A stretch of DNA of 64,000 nucleotides from DASYKS01 sp031404815 (GTDB lineage: Bacteria > Acidobacteriota > Thermoanaerobaculia > Multivoradales > UBA5704), in the NCBI GenBank assembly GCA_031404815.1, contig JANNIH010000081.1, forward strand, positions 1 to 64,000, given 5' to 3'. A program made the position numbers and the translations under genes. Positions 8,254 through 17,005 of this stretch are shown one piece after another. The first letter of the stretch is position 1. Each line of letters starts with the position of its first letter. Under the pieces are notes generated by a model. It saw only the letters and a list, made by a program, of their open reading frames with translations, was not told where the DNA came from and made no database searches.

Positions 8254-8973
8254 ATGGCATCGACGATCGCGCGCACTCTCGCCGGATTTCTCCTCGCGGC
8301 TTTGCCGGCAGCCGGATTCGGTGCGGCGGTCGGCCCGGTCGCCCGGCTGCTCGATCGGGTGGTCGCGGTGGTCGACGAAGATCCGATCCTCGCCTCCGAC
8401 CTAGAGCGGGTGATCGGCCTCGGACTGGTCACCGCCCGAGCGGGCGAAAGCGCCGACTCGCTCCGCCGCAGGGTACTCGATCAGCTGATCGAGCAAAGGC
8501 TGCGCTCACACGAGATCGACCGTTCGGGGTTTGTCGAGGTCCCGGTCGAAGAGATCGAGCTTCAGATCGGCGAGATCCGCGCCCGCTTTCCCGACGAGGC
8601 GGCGTTTTCGCTTCGGCTGACCGAGTTGGGGATGACCCGGGCGACTCTCGCGCAGTTGGTCGCGCGCCAGATCGCGGTGTTGGTCTACATCGACGAGCGC
8701 TTGGGACCGCGGGTGTTCGTGAGCCTCGACGACATTCGGGATTACTACCTTGCGACCCTCACCCCCGAGCTCGAGAAGCGCGGCGAGAAGGTACCGCCGC
8801 TCGACGATGTGCGAGAGCAGATCCGGGCGGTCCTGCGCGAACAGCGCTTGAACGTCGAGCTGGCCCGCTGGTCCGAAGAGCTCCGACGCAATTTCGATGT
8901 CGAGAGCTTCTACGACGAACCGGTCGACCGTCTGCCGCCGCTCCTGCGCACGATCGAAACGCCGCCCGGCTGA
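8254..8973 (+). CDS. SurA-N-like periplasmic chaperone
   Basis: 239 residues from ATG 8254, with a Sec signal peptide (residues ~1-28, Ala-rich, cleavage near AAGFGA). LLDRVVAVVDEDPILASDLERV is the typical start of SurA and parvulin chaperone N domains ('vnd.iItssel'), followed by RVLDQLIEQRLRSHEID and a helical segment ending near residue 225. No parvulin PPIase domain follows, so this is a SurA-N/SurA-C type chaperone without isomerase activity. Expected role: holding outer-membrane protein precursors in the periplasm. In-frame ATG 8236 is an alternative start inside the palindrome. Divergent from rsmI. Confidence 0.82.
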   Translation: MASTIARTLAGFLLAALPAAGFGAAVGPVARLLDRVVAVVDEDPILASDLERVIGLGLVTARAGESADSLRRRVLDQLIEQRLRSHEIDRSGFVEVPVEEIELQIGEIRARFPDEAAFSLRLTELGMTRATLAQLVARQIAVLVYIDERLGPRVFVSLDDIRDYYLATLTPELEKRGEKVPPLDDVREQIRAVLREQRLNVELARWSEELRRNFDVESFYDEPVDRLPPLLRTIETPPG

Positions 8974-8985
8974 GCGCGACCGCTT

Positions 8986-9005
8986 CGTCCGCTCAAGGGC
9001 GGACG
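8986..9005. terminator. Possible bidirectional hairpin between convergent genes
   Basis: CGTCCGC (8986-8992) pairs with GCGGACG (8999-9005) over a 6-base loop. It sits just past the stop of the surA-like gene and over the stop of the convergent transglycosylase-like gene. There is no U tract on either side, so it is a weak candidate for intrinsic termination. Confidence 0.3.
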
Positions 9006-11260
9006 CCGACGCTGTAGACCTCTCGGTAGTGGGCCCAGGAGGCGACCACTGCGGCGAGGTAGGCCCGAGCGGCGGGATCGGTGATCTTGGTCCAGTACTC
9101 CTCCGGTTCGGAGGTCGCGCAGTACCCTTGCCAGATCCGCGCCGCTTCCGAACCGGCTTCGAGCGCGGTGATCGCCCGATGAACGGAGCCGCGGGCGACC
9201 CCCAACTCGGCCCCCAGCTCCGCGGCGACCAAGGGGATCGCGACCTCGGGACGTTCCAGATCGTCTGCGGTCGGGCCGGGCAACCCGGCTTGGGCTGCGA
9301 CTCGAACCTGCCGGGCGAGCAGCGAACCGGCAAGGCCGCGCCCGGCGCCGCGCACCAGGCTGGGATCGAATCGGCTCTCCTCGCGCAAGATCGCCGCGAG
9401 CAGCAGCGGATCGACGCCACGCCGCGGCCCTTCGCGACGCAACAGATCGGCGTACGGAAAGGGATAGAGCAGACGGCGCAGAGCGAGGGGCAGGAGCGGC
9501 TCGGGAAGATTAATGGGTACCCTTGCGCGCACCCCTTCGGCCAGCGCGATCGAACGGCGCGTATGCCCGACCCTGGCGAGTTCCTGAGCGGCGGTGAACG
9601 CCAAATCCGGGTCGTTCGGTGGAAAGAGGTCCGGGGCCGCAACGCCGCCATCGGTCCAAATCCCTAAGCCGAGGAGCATCACCTCGGCGCGGAAGCGCCC
9701 ATGGGTCGAGGCCGGGCTCCAGACCGGCCAGCGCTCGACCGGCACCCGAGTCAACCTCAGAAACGGCGCCGCCTCTCGGTCGGCGAGCAGGACTTTGGCC
9801 AGCCGCCCCCGAGCGGAGCGGCCGAGCGGATTTCTGTCGCCCAAAATCAGCCAAGCTCCCAGCAAGTCGGCCGGCTTTCCCGTTTCGGCCATCCGTTGGG
9901 CGAGAATCGTCGCCGTGGGCGCGAGGCCCGGTCCCGCCAAGCGGCGGCGGGCGCCTTCCGCGAGCAGGTGGTACGGGTCGATCCGGAGCACCTCCAAATA
10001 GGCGTTCACTTTGGCCTGCGGGCTGCCCGAGAGCTCGATAGACCGCGCGCGCCAGTAGGCGAATTCGATCGGTTCGCCGACCGCACCCGGTCCGCCCAGC
10101 CAAGCGCGAGCCCGGTCGCCGCGGCCGCGGACGAGATCCGACGCCGCGAGAAACAACGCCGCCCGAGCGGCTTCGCCGCGCCAAGCGGGGCGTGCGGCGA
10201 GGCGCGCGAGCAGGTTGCCCGCGGTCGCCTCGTCGCCGGATCGCGCCGCGAGCCGGAGCGCCGCAGCGTAGGCCGCAGCCGTCTGCGCTCCGTCCGGATC
10301 GGCGGCCGCCGCCGCGAGATAGCGCCCCATCGCCATCTGCGCCTGACCGCGCGCTTCGAAGCCACGCCCTTGATCGAAGCGCGCCTCTGCGCGGGACGAA
10401 GCGCCGCCCGCCTGATGCGCCGCGATTTCGAGCTGGGCGATCGCCGGGTCGTATTGCCCGGCCTGGAGCTGAACCCTTCCGAGCGAGACCGCCGCCGCCG
10501 ACTGGTCGCGGCGCGAAGCCGAGAACCCGGCGCGGCGCAACGAGAGGATCGCCCGCTCGAACTCTCCGCCCAACGCGAGCACCAGGCCGGAAAGGAGCGC
10601 GGAGCGCCCGCGGGGAGCGGCTTGGATTTCGCCGAGATCGGCGAGGCGCTGGGCCGCAGCGAACGCCCAGTCGTCGATCGTCGACTCATCGAGAAGATCG
10701 ACCAGAAGGCTGCGGCCGAGTTCGGTATCTCCCGCGCGGAAGGCACAATCGGCGCGGGCGAGCTGGAGCGCCCGCCGCTCGGGCGGCGCGAAGGCGAGGA
10801 GCGTGATCGCCTTGAGCAATCGACAGTCGCCCCCTTGCTCCAAGCTGCGCTGGAACAGCCGGACCGCTCTCTGAGCCAGGGGCGATCGGGCTTCCTGTGC
10901 GGCCACCGCGGCGAGCAAGCCGGCGGCCACCTCCGGATGCCCCGCACGCATTTGGCCGAGCGCGAGCCGATACCGACCATATGCGGCGAGCGCAGGGGCC
11001 TCGATCATCGCCGCCGCGAACGCTTCCCCGGCACGCCGCTCATCGCCCAGTCCTTCGAGCAGATGGCCGCGAAGATAGGAGAGGCCGAGTTCGCGCGCGA
11101 GCGGTGGCCGGCTCGCGAGCTCGCGATCGACCCGGGTCAAGGCGTCGCGATCCCGCCCGACCCGCTGCAGCTCGACCAACTGCGGTCGGGGATCCGGACC
11201 AGCCGAACCACCCGACAGGGCCAATGCGAAAGTGGCAACGAAGAAAGGCGCGTTCAGCAT
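8993..11260 (-). CDS. Lytic-transglycosylase-like protein with TPR-type helical repeats (Slt70-like, degenerate)
   Basis: 755 residues with a signal peptide at the N terminus (MLNAPFFVATFALALSGGSA). Residues ~30-560 are Ala/Leu/Arg-rich alpha-helical repeats of TPR type, as in the U-shaped domain of Slt70. The C-terminal ~150 residues align with an SLT domain: YADLLRREGPRRGVDPLLLAAILREESRFDP, with the catalytic Glu at about 628. However, the usual G-A-x-G-L-M-Q motif is GAGRGLAG here, and the A-Y-N-A-G motif is TALEAG. It would cleave peptidoglycan in the periplasm if active; the eroded second and third motifs leave that open. murA follows upstream on the same strand, consistent with a wall-related context. 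Confidence 0.75.
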   Translation of the reverse strand: MLNAPFFVATFALALSGGSAGPDPRPQLVELQRVGRDRDALTRVDRELASRPPLARELGLSYLRGHLLEGLGDERRAGEAFAAAMIEAPALAAYGRYRLALGQMRAGHPEVAAGLLAAVAAQEARSPLAQRAVRLFQRSLEQGGDCRLLKAITLLAFAPPERRALQLARADCAFRAGDTELGRSLLVDLLDESTIDDWAFAAAQRLADLGEIQAAPRGRSALLSGLVLALGGEFERAILSLRRAGFSASRRDQSAAAVSLGRVQLQAGQYDPAIAQLEIAAHQAGGASSRAEARFDQGRGFEARGQAQMAMGRYLAAAAADPDGAQTAAAYAAALRLAARSGDEATAGNLLARLAARPAWRGEAARAALFLAASDLVRGRGDRARAWLGGPGAVGEPIEFAYWRARSIELSGSPQAKVNAYLEVLRIDPYHLLAEGARRRLAGPGLAPTATILAQRMAETGKPADLLGAWLILGDRNPLGRSARGRLAKVLLADREAAPFLRLTRVPVERWPVWSPASTHGRFRAEVMLLGLGIWTDGGVAAPDLFPPNDPDLAFTAAQELARVGHTRRSIALAEGVRARVPINLPEPLLPLALRRLLYPFPYADLLRREGPRRGVDPLLLAAILREESRFDPSLVRGAGRGLAGSLLARQVRVAAQAGLPGPTADDLERPEVAIPLVAAELGAELGVARGSVHRAITALEAGSEAARIWQGYCATSEPEEYWTKITDPAARAYLAAVVASWAHYREVYSVGVRP

Positions 11261-11319
11261 GGTCGGTCGAGTCGGTGAAGTTCGCTCCCGAGGGGGTTGT
11301 GGTGCGAGAGGCGCTCGTT

Positions 11320-12600
11320 TCAGGGTGTTTGCGGCCCGGCGATCCGCTCCACCCGCGCTCCGAGGGCACGGAGTTTCTCTTCCATCGCTTCGTACCCGCG
11401 GTCCAGGTGATAGATCCGCTCGACGATCGTTTCGCCGTCGGCGACCAGGCCGGCGAGCACCAGGCAGGCCGAGGCGCGCAGATCGGTGGCCATGACGTTG
11501 GCGCCGGCGAGCGGCGTCGGTCCCTTGACGCGCACGTCCCGCCCCTCGACGTGCAAGTCGGCCCCCATGCGCATCAGCTCGGGGACGTGCTGAAAACGGT
11601 TCTCGAACACGCTTTCGCGGACGGTGGCTGCGCCCTCGGCCTGAGTCATCAAGGCCAGGTACTGGGCTTGGAGATCGGTCGGAAATCCAGGGTGCGGTGC
11701 GGTTTCGATATCCGCCGCCTGAAGCGGGCCGTCGGCGCGGACGCGGATTCCGTCCGGCCCCAAGGCCACCGCGGCACCGATCCGGTCGAGCTGTTCGAGG
11801 AGCGGTGCGAGAGCGGCCGAATCGGCACCCTGAAGCGTCACATCGCCGCCGGTGAGCGCGGCGCCGATCAAATAGGTACCCCCTTCGATCCGATCCGAGA
11901 TCACCTCGTGCTCGGCGCCGTGAAGCTCGTCGACGCCCTCGATCTCGATCGTTTCCGAGCCCTCGCCGTCGATCTTGGCGCCCATCGCGCGAAGCAGGTG
12001 TGCCAGATCGACCACTTCAGGCTCGCGGGCGCAGTTGTCGAGCACGGTGGTGCCGCGGGCGAAGCAGGCGGCCATCAAGAGGTTCTCGGTGCCGGTGACC
12101 GTCGCGACATCGAAACGGAAACGGGCGCCGGTCAGCCGGGCGCAGCTCGCTTCGACGTAGCCATGCTCGAGATGAACGCGAGCACCGAGCGCCTCCAAAC
12201 CTTTGAGGTGCTGGTCGATCGGGCGGACGCCGATTGCGCATCCGCCAGGGAGCGAAACCCGCGCCCGGCCGAACCGAGAGAGCAACGGGCCGAGCACGAG
12301 AACGCCCGCCCGCATGGTTTTGACCAGATCGTAAGGGGCCTCGACCGGCGGCAAACCGGGCGCCGCGGTCCGTTCGAGCACCAGCTCGCCTCCCACACCG
12401 ATTTCACTCGCTCCGACTCCCAAGTGCTCAAGCAGCCGGAGCATGGTGCGGATGTCGCGCACGCGCGGCATCCGAGTGAAGCGGATCGGTGAATCGGTGA
12501 GCAGGGCGGCGGCGAGCGCCGGCAGCGCAGCGTTCTTGGCACCGCTCGCGCGCACCCGGCCTAGGAGCCGCGTCGGTCCGATGATGCGGAATCTGTCCAT
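11320..12600 (-). CDS. murA: UDP-N-acetylglucosamine 1-carboxyvinyltransferase
   Basis: 426 residues, full length. Catalyses the first committed step of peptidoglycan synthesis, transfer of enolpyruvate from PEP to UDP-GlcNAc, in the cytoplasm. Key residues are visible: Lys22 in SGAKNAALP and the active-site Cys121 in LPGGCAIGVRPIDQH. Cys (not Asp) at that position predicts fosfomycin sensitivity. It also has TGTENLLMAAC, the PGFPTDLQAQ loop and a DLRASACLVLAGL segment. ATG 12600 begins MDRFRIIGP, matching the family start. Same strand as prmC, with 116 bases between them in which I see no gene. Confidence 0.97.
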   Translation of the reverse strand: MDRFRIIGPTRLLGRVRASGAKNAALPALAAALLTDSPIRFTRMPRVRDIRTMLRLLEHLGVGASEIGVGGELVLERTAAPGLPPVEAPYDLVKTMRAGVLVLGPLLSRFGRARVSLPGGCAIGVRPIDQHLKGLEALGARVHLEHGYVEASCARLTGARFRFDVATVTGTENLLMAACFARGTTVLDNCAREPEVVDLAHLLRAMGAKIDGEGSETIEIEGVDELHGAEHEVISDRIEGGTYLIGAALTGGDVTLQGADSAALAPLLEQLDRIGAAVALGPDGIRVRADGPLQAADIETAPHPGFPTDLQAQYLALMTQAEGAATVRESVFENRFQHVPELMRMGADLHVEGRDVRVKGPTPLAGANVMATDLRASACLVLAGLVADGETIVERIYHLDRGYEAMEEKLRALGARVERIAGPQTP

Positions 12601-12716
12601 GATCGAGTTCGCTCCGGCTTCCGCCTGGTTCTACTGTTGCGATGTTTTGCGCCCGTTTGGCTCGCGCCGGATCGGCCTCGCGAAATGTGTCGCCTGCAAG
12701 CCCGGCGCCTGGCCTT

Positions 12717-13562
12717 TTAGCGGCGGGCGAGCACTGCGATGCGCGGAATGCCGGCGTAGTCGGCCTCTGCCGCGACCAGATCGAACCCGGCCGACCCGGC
12801 CGCCGATTCGACGGCGTCGAGCTGGCCGCGCCCGATCTCGAGCAAAACCCGAACGCCGGCGCGCAAATCCGCAGCCGCGGCGAGCAGGCGGGCGATCGTC
12901 TCCACCCCCCCTCCACCGGGCGGAAAGAGTGCCAGGTGGGGCTCGAAATTGCAAACCTCCGGTGACATGAGGGCAGCCTCGTTGCGATCGACATACGGCG
13001 GGTTGCTGACCAGCAGGTCGATCCTCTCAGGCATGATTCCCGCGAGGAGATCGGTGTGTACCAGCCGCACCCGACCGAGGGCACTGTGGCGTGCCGCGTT
13101 GGCCCGGGCCACACCGAGCGCTCCGGCCGAAAGGTCGGTGGCGATGATCCGGGCGGAGGGGAGCTCACAGGCGAGGGTCACCGCGATGCATCCTGAGCCG
13201 ACGCCCACCTCCAGAATGCGAGGGCGTGGCGGGAGCGGCAGCCCGAGCGCCGTTTCGATCAGATGCTCGGTCTCGGGGCGTGGAATCAACACTCGGCGAT
13301 CGACCCGAAAGAGCCGGCCGTAAAACTCCCGCTCGCCGAACAGGTAGGCGACCGGCTCGCCACCCGCCCGGCGTTCGATCCAATCTCGGTACTGCGCCGC
13401 GGCCGCAGGTTCGACCGGCCGCTCGTCGCGCGCCAGGACCTGCGCCTCGGAAAGCCCGAGTGCGCGACCGAGCAGGAGCGCCGCCTCGCGCGGCGGCGGA
13501 GCGAAAGGCGCCGCGGTCAGCCGCGCTTTGCCCGCAAAAAGAAGCTCTCCGATGGTCGCCAT
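12717..13562 (-). CDS. prmC: Peptide chain release factor N5-glutamine methyltransferase
   Basis: 281 residues. Methylates the Gln of the GGQ motif in release factors RF1/RF2 using SAM. The N-terminal helical domain (1-90) ends in GEPVAYLFGEREFYG. The Rossmann domain has motif I LEVGVGSGCIAV (117-128), LIPRPETEHL (92-101) and the amide-binding NPPY at 187-190. The length fits the family. prfA, the usual partner, is not adjacent. Start ATG 13562. Confidence 0.95.
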   Translation of the reverse strand: MATIGELLFAGKARLTAAPFAPPPREAALLLGRALGLSEAQVLARDERPVEPAAAAQYRDWIERRAGGEPVAYLFGEREFYGRLFRVDRRVLIPRPETEHLIETALGLPLPPRPRILEVGVGSGCIAVTLACELPSARIIATDLSAGALGVARANAARHSALGRVRLVHTDLLAGIMPERIDLLVSNPPYVDRNEAALMSPEVCNFEPHLALFPPGGGGVETIARLLAAAADLRAGVRVLLEIGRGQLDAVESAAGSAGFDLVAAEADYAGIPRIAVLARR

Positions 13563-13625
13563 TCCAGCGGAGTCTATGGCCGGGAGGAAAGCGGCCGGGT
13601 ACGCCGTCCCGGATCGCCGCTCGTC

Positions 13626-14150
13626 CTACTCATCCCGCTCAGGTGGCCCGTCGTCCTTCTCGTCCTCGCCACTGCCAAACACGGCCTTCCAGTGGGCTTG
13701 GTCGCTGCCGCTCGGGTGGGGCTTGTCCGCGCCATCGCGCGCCGAAACTCGGCGGCTCGGGGGTCGGTGCCCTCCGGGCCGGGCCAGGACGCGGCGGGCG
13801 AGCGCGGAGGAAAGCTGCGTCGTAGAGCCGAGTTCGCGACAGGCGCGGGCGAGCGCAGCATCGTTGGTGACCACGATCCAGGCTTTCGGATTCGCTCGAA
13901 CGCGCGCCAAAATTGCGTCGTCTGCCGAGCGCGGGGCCGCGAACTCGACCGCCATCCGGCCATAGTGGGTCGCTACATCCGGACGCACAGCGCCGTCGAA
14001 CACCACGATCATCCGACCACGGTCCGAGCGCTCGCGGGCCCAGGGGAGGAGCCAGGCAACCACCGCCCGCGCGTCGCGCGCGCCGGCTCGCCCTCCTCCC
14101 ACGCCACCGAGCACGCCACCGAGATTGCTGCCGTCGATCAGATAGGACAC
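13626..14150 (-). CDS. NYN (YacP/PIN-like) domain protein
   Basis: 174 residues from GTG 14150, with GGGAGG just upstream. The start YLIDGSNLGG is the first Asp-containing strand of NYN/PIN-like nucleases; RMIVVFDGAV and WIVVTNDAALARACRELG supply the other acidic positions. YacP/Rae1-type NYN proteins are predicted or proven RNases acting on ribosome-associated RNA. The last ~50 residues are Pro/Arg/Asp-rich and probably disordered (ending EDEKDDGPPERDE). Divergent from the M64 peptidase gene. Confidence 0.8.
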   Translation of the reverse strand: MSYLIDGSNLGGVLGGVGGGRAGARDARAVVAWLLPWARERSDRGRMIVVFDGAVRPDVATHYGRMAVEFAAPRSADDAILARVRANPKAWIVVTNDAALARACRELGSTTQLSSALARRVLARPGGHRPPSRRVSARDGADKPHPSGSDQAHWKAVFGSGEDEKDDGPPERDE

Positions 14151-14154
14151 GAAA

Positions 14155-14182
14155 ACCTCCCGGATGAAACCGGTCGGGAGGT
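14155..14182. promoter_or_regulatory. Inverted repeat between divergent NYN and M64 genes
   Basis: ACCTCCCG (14155-14162) is repeated inverted as CGGGAGGT (14175-14182) with a 12-base spacer. The left arm includes the ribosome-binding site of the minus-strand NYN gene, so the symmetry could be an operator or could sequester that site. Nothing further supports a function. Confidence 0.3.
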
Positions 14183-14236
14183 CCCCATGCTAATGTCGTG
14201 CCGGTCCAATTTGGCTGGCTTGAAGGGTAGATCCCA

Positions 14237-15673
14237 ATGAACATCACGAAGCTCGCTCTCGTCGCGCTGGGATTCGGCGCAGCCCTCTCCACCCCTGCGC
14301 TCCAAGCGGTAGCCGCCCCTCTGACACCCCGGCCGAACCCCGTTCGCACCCTGCGCGTCGACACTTTCCATACCGGAAACGCGACAACGGAGATGTTTGC
14401 GGTCGAGCGGGTGGTGATCGAGCCGCTCCCCTGGCCGGGCAACCCGCGCCGGCCGCTCGACGACGGGAATCTCGGCCTTTATTTCTTCGAGGTCGTCCTC
14501 CGGGAGACGAATCGGGTGGTCTACTCGCGCGGGTACGCCTCGATTTTCGGCGAATGGCAAACCACCGACGAAGCGAAGGAGCGCTGGGGGACGTTTTCCG
14601 AATCGTTCCGTTTTCCGGTGCCCGACCGGCCGGTCCGCATCAGCTTGAAGAAGCGCGATGCGAGAAACGACTTCCGCGAGATCTGGAGCGTGGCGATCGA
14701 TCCGGCCGACATGTTCGTCGACACCTCCGCGCCGAGCGCGCCCGGGCCGCTGCTCGCGCTCGAACAGCATGGCGATCCGGCGGACCAGGTGGATCTGCTG
14801 ATCTTGGGCGACGGCTACACCGCGGCCGAACGACCGAAGTTCGAGCGCGACGCGCGGCGAATGATCGAGATGCTGTTCGCCCAATCTCCGTTCAAGGAGC
14901 ACCGCGGCGATTTTAACGTCTGGGGCTTGAGCCCGGCCTCGCCGGAGAGCGGTATCTCGCGCCCCTCGACCGGCATTCATCGGCGGAACCCGGTCGGCGC
15001 CACCTACGACGCGTTCGGCTCGGAGCGCTACGTGCTCACCTTCGACAACCGGGCGTTCCGGGAGGCGGCCCAATTCGCGCCGTACGATTTCGTCGAGATC
15101 CTGGTCAACGCCGAGACCTACGGCGGCGGCGGAATCTTCGGCCTGTACGGGACGGTCGCGGCCGACAGCGTTTGGGCGCCGTACATCTTCGTCCACGAGT
15201 TCGGCCACCACTTCGCCGGGCTCGCCGACGAGTACTACACCTCGGACGTCGCGACCGACTACAGCGCCGTCATCGAGCCTTGGGAAAAAAACGTCACGGC
15301 GAACGCCTCCCTCGAAACCATCAAATGGCGGGCGCTGCTCTCCCCGGGCACACCCCTGCCGACCCCCTGGAAGAAAGCGGAGTTCGAGGCGTTCCAGAAA
15401 GACATCCAAGCCCGACGACGGAAGATCCGTGCCGAACGCCGTCCGGAATCCGAGATGGACGCGCTGTTCCGCGAGGAGCGCGCCCACGAGACGGAGCTGC
15501 TCGGCAAGGACCAACATTCCGGAACAGTCGGCGCGTTCGAAGGGGCGAGCTACCAGGCGACGGGAATGTACCGCCCGCAAGAAGACTGCATCATGTTCAC
15601 CCGCGACGAGGTCGGCTTCTGCGCCGTCTGCCGCGCGGCGATCGAACAGGTGATCGAGCTGTATTCGAAGTAA
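14237..15673 (+). CDS. Secreted M64-family (IgA-peptidase-like) zinc metallopeptidase
   Basis: 478 residues with a signal peptide (1 to ~26, ending QAVAA). The catalytic zinc motif is H320-E-F-G-H-H-F-A-G-L-A-D-E-Y, the HExxHxxGxxDE pattern of peptidase family M64, first known from Clostridium ramosum IgA proteinase. An N-terminal beta domain (residues ~40-155) and the LLILGDGYTAAERPKFERDA segment (~190) are also usual in the family. The C-terminal part has a Cys pair (CIMFT ... FCAVC) that could bind metal or form a disulfide. Expected to act in the periplasm or outside the cell. IgA specificity is only historical for the family; the substrate is unknown. Confidence 0.92.
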   Translation: MNITKLALVALGFGAALSTPALQAVAAPLTPRPNPVRTLRVDTFHTGNATTEMFAVERVVIEPLPWPGNPRRPLDDGNLGLYFFEVVLRETNRVVYSRGYASIFGEWQTTDEAKERWGTFSESFRFPVPDRPVRISLKKRDARNDFREIWSVAIDPADMFVDTSAPSAPGPLLALEQHGDPADQVDLLILGDGYTAAERPKFERDARRMIEMLFAQSPFKEHRGDFNVWGLSPASPESGISRPSTGIHRRNPVGATYDAFGSERYVLTFDNRAFREAAQFAPYDFVEILVNAETYGGGGIFGLYGTVAADSVWAPYIFVHEFGHHFAGLADEYYTSDVATDYSAVIEPWEKNVTANASLETIKWRALLSPGTPLPTPWKKAEFEAFQKDIQARRRKIRAERRPESEMDALFREERAHETELLGKDQHSGTVGAFEGASYQATGMYRPQEDCIMFTRDEVGFCAVCRAAIEQVIELYSK

Positions 15674-15691
15674 TTCAACTGGAGGTCGGTT

Positions 15692-16600
15692 CTAGGGGGC
15701 GGAGACTAGGCCTTCGCGAGTGGTTGGCGCGCCCTTCCCCCGGAAGCCTACTTGCAGCGCTTCCTTCGAGGTGGTGTTGAAGGCGGCGCCGAGGGCTTGG
15801 AGGAAGTACTCCCCCCACGCGGTCAGGTCGGCTTCGGCCCGCCCTTCGTAGTAGTTGTGGTGGGGATGGGTGGCCAGCGAGGTGTAATAACTCACGAGGT
15901 CACGGGCGTGATACTCCTCGAGCGAGAAGAACCCGTTGAGCCCATAACCGCCCCGGTGAAGAAGGAAAGTGGCCAGCAAGCGCGCAGTGCGGCCGTTCCC
16001 GTCGTAGTAGGGGTGGATGGTCACGAACTGATAGTGCGCCAACCCGGCGATCAAGGGCACCGGCAGGATCTCGCGCTGGTGCTCCATCCACGCCACCAGG
16101 GAGGACATGAGCTCCGGAACATCTTTCGCCTCAGGAGGCAGGTAGACGATCGCTCCCGTCGCGGAGTCGCGGATGACGTTCTGGCCATCCCGCCAGGGTG
16201 TTGGCCGTGCCCGAGGGCCCTTTTCGACCAGTGCATGAAGGCGCTGGAGAAGATCTTCGGTGAGCGGCCCCTTCCGGACCGCCCACTCTTCCACGCGGAG
16301 CAGCGCGTTCCAATAGTTGCGGACCTCGGTCACGTCCCGCTCGCGACCGTAGAAGTCGGCGCTTTGCCCGGATACGGCCTCTTCGGCCTCCTCAAGAGTC
16401 AGCCGGTTCCCCTCGATTCGGGTCGAAAAGTGGGTGGATCGGACCCGGGCACGTCGGCGCAGCTCTTCCGTCACCGTCGGCGAAAACTGGGTGACCTTCA
16501 CGATGGCCTTGGCCGCCTCGACCTCAAGGAGCGATCGGAGGGCCACCGGAGTCAGGGTAAATCGGGGCTCCCAAAAGGGGCGATGACTCGGTTTCGCCAT
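15692..16600 (-). CDS. Fic-domain AMP-transferase
   Basis: 302 residues. The Fic active-site motif is intact: H196-P-Y-Y-D-G-N-G-R-T-A-R207 (HxFx[D/E]GNGRxxR with Tyr for Phe). A self-inhibitory motif S59-T-R-I-E63-G-N in the N-terminal helix places it in class II (autoinhibited) Fic proteins. Fic proteins transfer AMP or another nucleotide monophosphate to Tyr/Ser/Thr of target proteins. No DNA-binding domain is recognisable at either end. It follows the HepT-like gene by 24 bases on the same strand, so the three genes from 17276 to 15692 may be one transcript. Target unknown. Confidence 0.92.
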   Translation of the reverse strand: MAKPSHRPFWEPRFTLTPVALRSLLEVEAAKAIVKVTQFSPTVTEELRRRARVRSTHFSTRIEGNRLTLEEAEEAVSGQSADFYGRERDVTEVRNYWNALLRVEEWAVRKGPLTEDLLQRLHALVEKGPRARPTPWRDGQNVIRDSATGAIVYLPPEAKDVPELMSSLVAWMEHQREILPVPLIAGLAHYQFVTIHPYYDGNGRTARLLATFLLHRGGYGLNGFFSLEEYHARDLVSYYTSLATHPHHNYYEGRAEADLTAWGEYFLQALGAAFNTTSKEALQVGFRGKGAPTTREGLVSAP

Positions 16601-16624
16601 ACGGGGATCATCGGACTCCCGGAC

Positions 16625-17005
16625 CTACGGCTCTCCGAGATCCGAGGGGAGCAGTGCCTCTACAGTTTGGAGCAGAGGCTGCAGCTTTGCTTCGAGGATT
16701 CCCCAGACGACATCGTGTGCAACCGAGCCATAGCCGTGCGCCAGAACGTTCCGGAACGCCGCGATTTGCCGCGATTCCGGAATCGCCGCGGCTACTTCGG
16801 GCGCTATCTTGCCGAGCTTCCCAATCGCCTCGCCGAGGATTTCGAGTTGCCGTTCGACAGCCGAGCGTAGCATCGGGTCGTCCAGGTAATCGTCAAAGGA
16901 TTTTCCTTCGACGAAGAGCGCGATCAGGCGGCCGGCTTCGCGAACGTCGAAGAGAAGCTTCTTTGCCTCAAGCTGCAAAGAGCGGGCTCCGGGTGGCTTC
17001 AACAC
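16625..17005 (-). CDS. hepT: HepT-like HEPN toxin (DUF86)
   Basis: 126 residues from GTG 17005. The HEPN active site is R85-N-V-L-A-H90-G-Y92, the Rx4HxY motif of HepT RNases; the Tyr is the residue that MntA AMPylates in characterised pairs. Helices before it (KLLFDVREAGRLIALFVEG, RSAVERQLEILGEAIGKL) are typical DUF86. The GTG start overlaps the upstream antitoxin by 38 bases; a TTG at 16978 with GGAG eight bases before it gives a smaller overlap and is plausible. Role: toxin of a type VII toxin-antitoxin pair. Confidence 0.87.
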   Translation of the reverse strand: MLKPPGARSLQLEAKKLLFDVREAGRLIALFVEGKSFDDYLDDPMLRSAVERQLEILGEAIGKLGKIAPEVAAAIPESRQIAAFRNVLAHGYGSVAHDVVWGILEAKLQPLLQTVEALLPSDLGEP

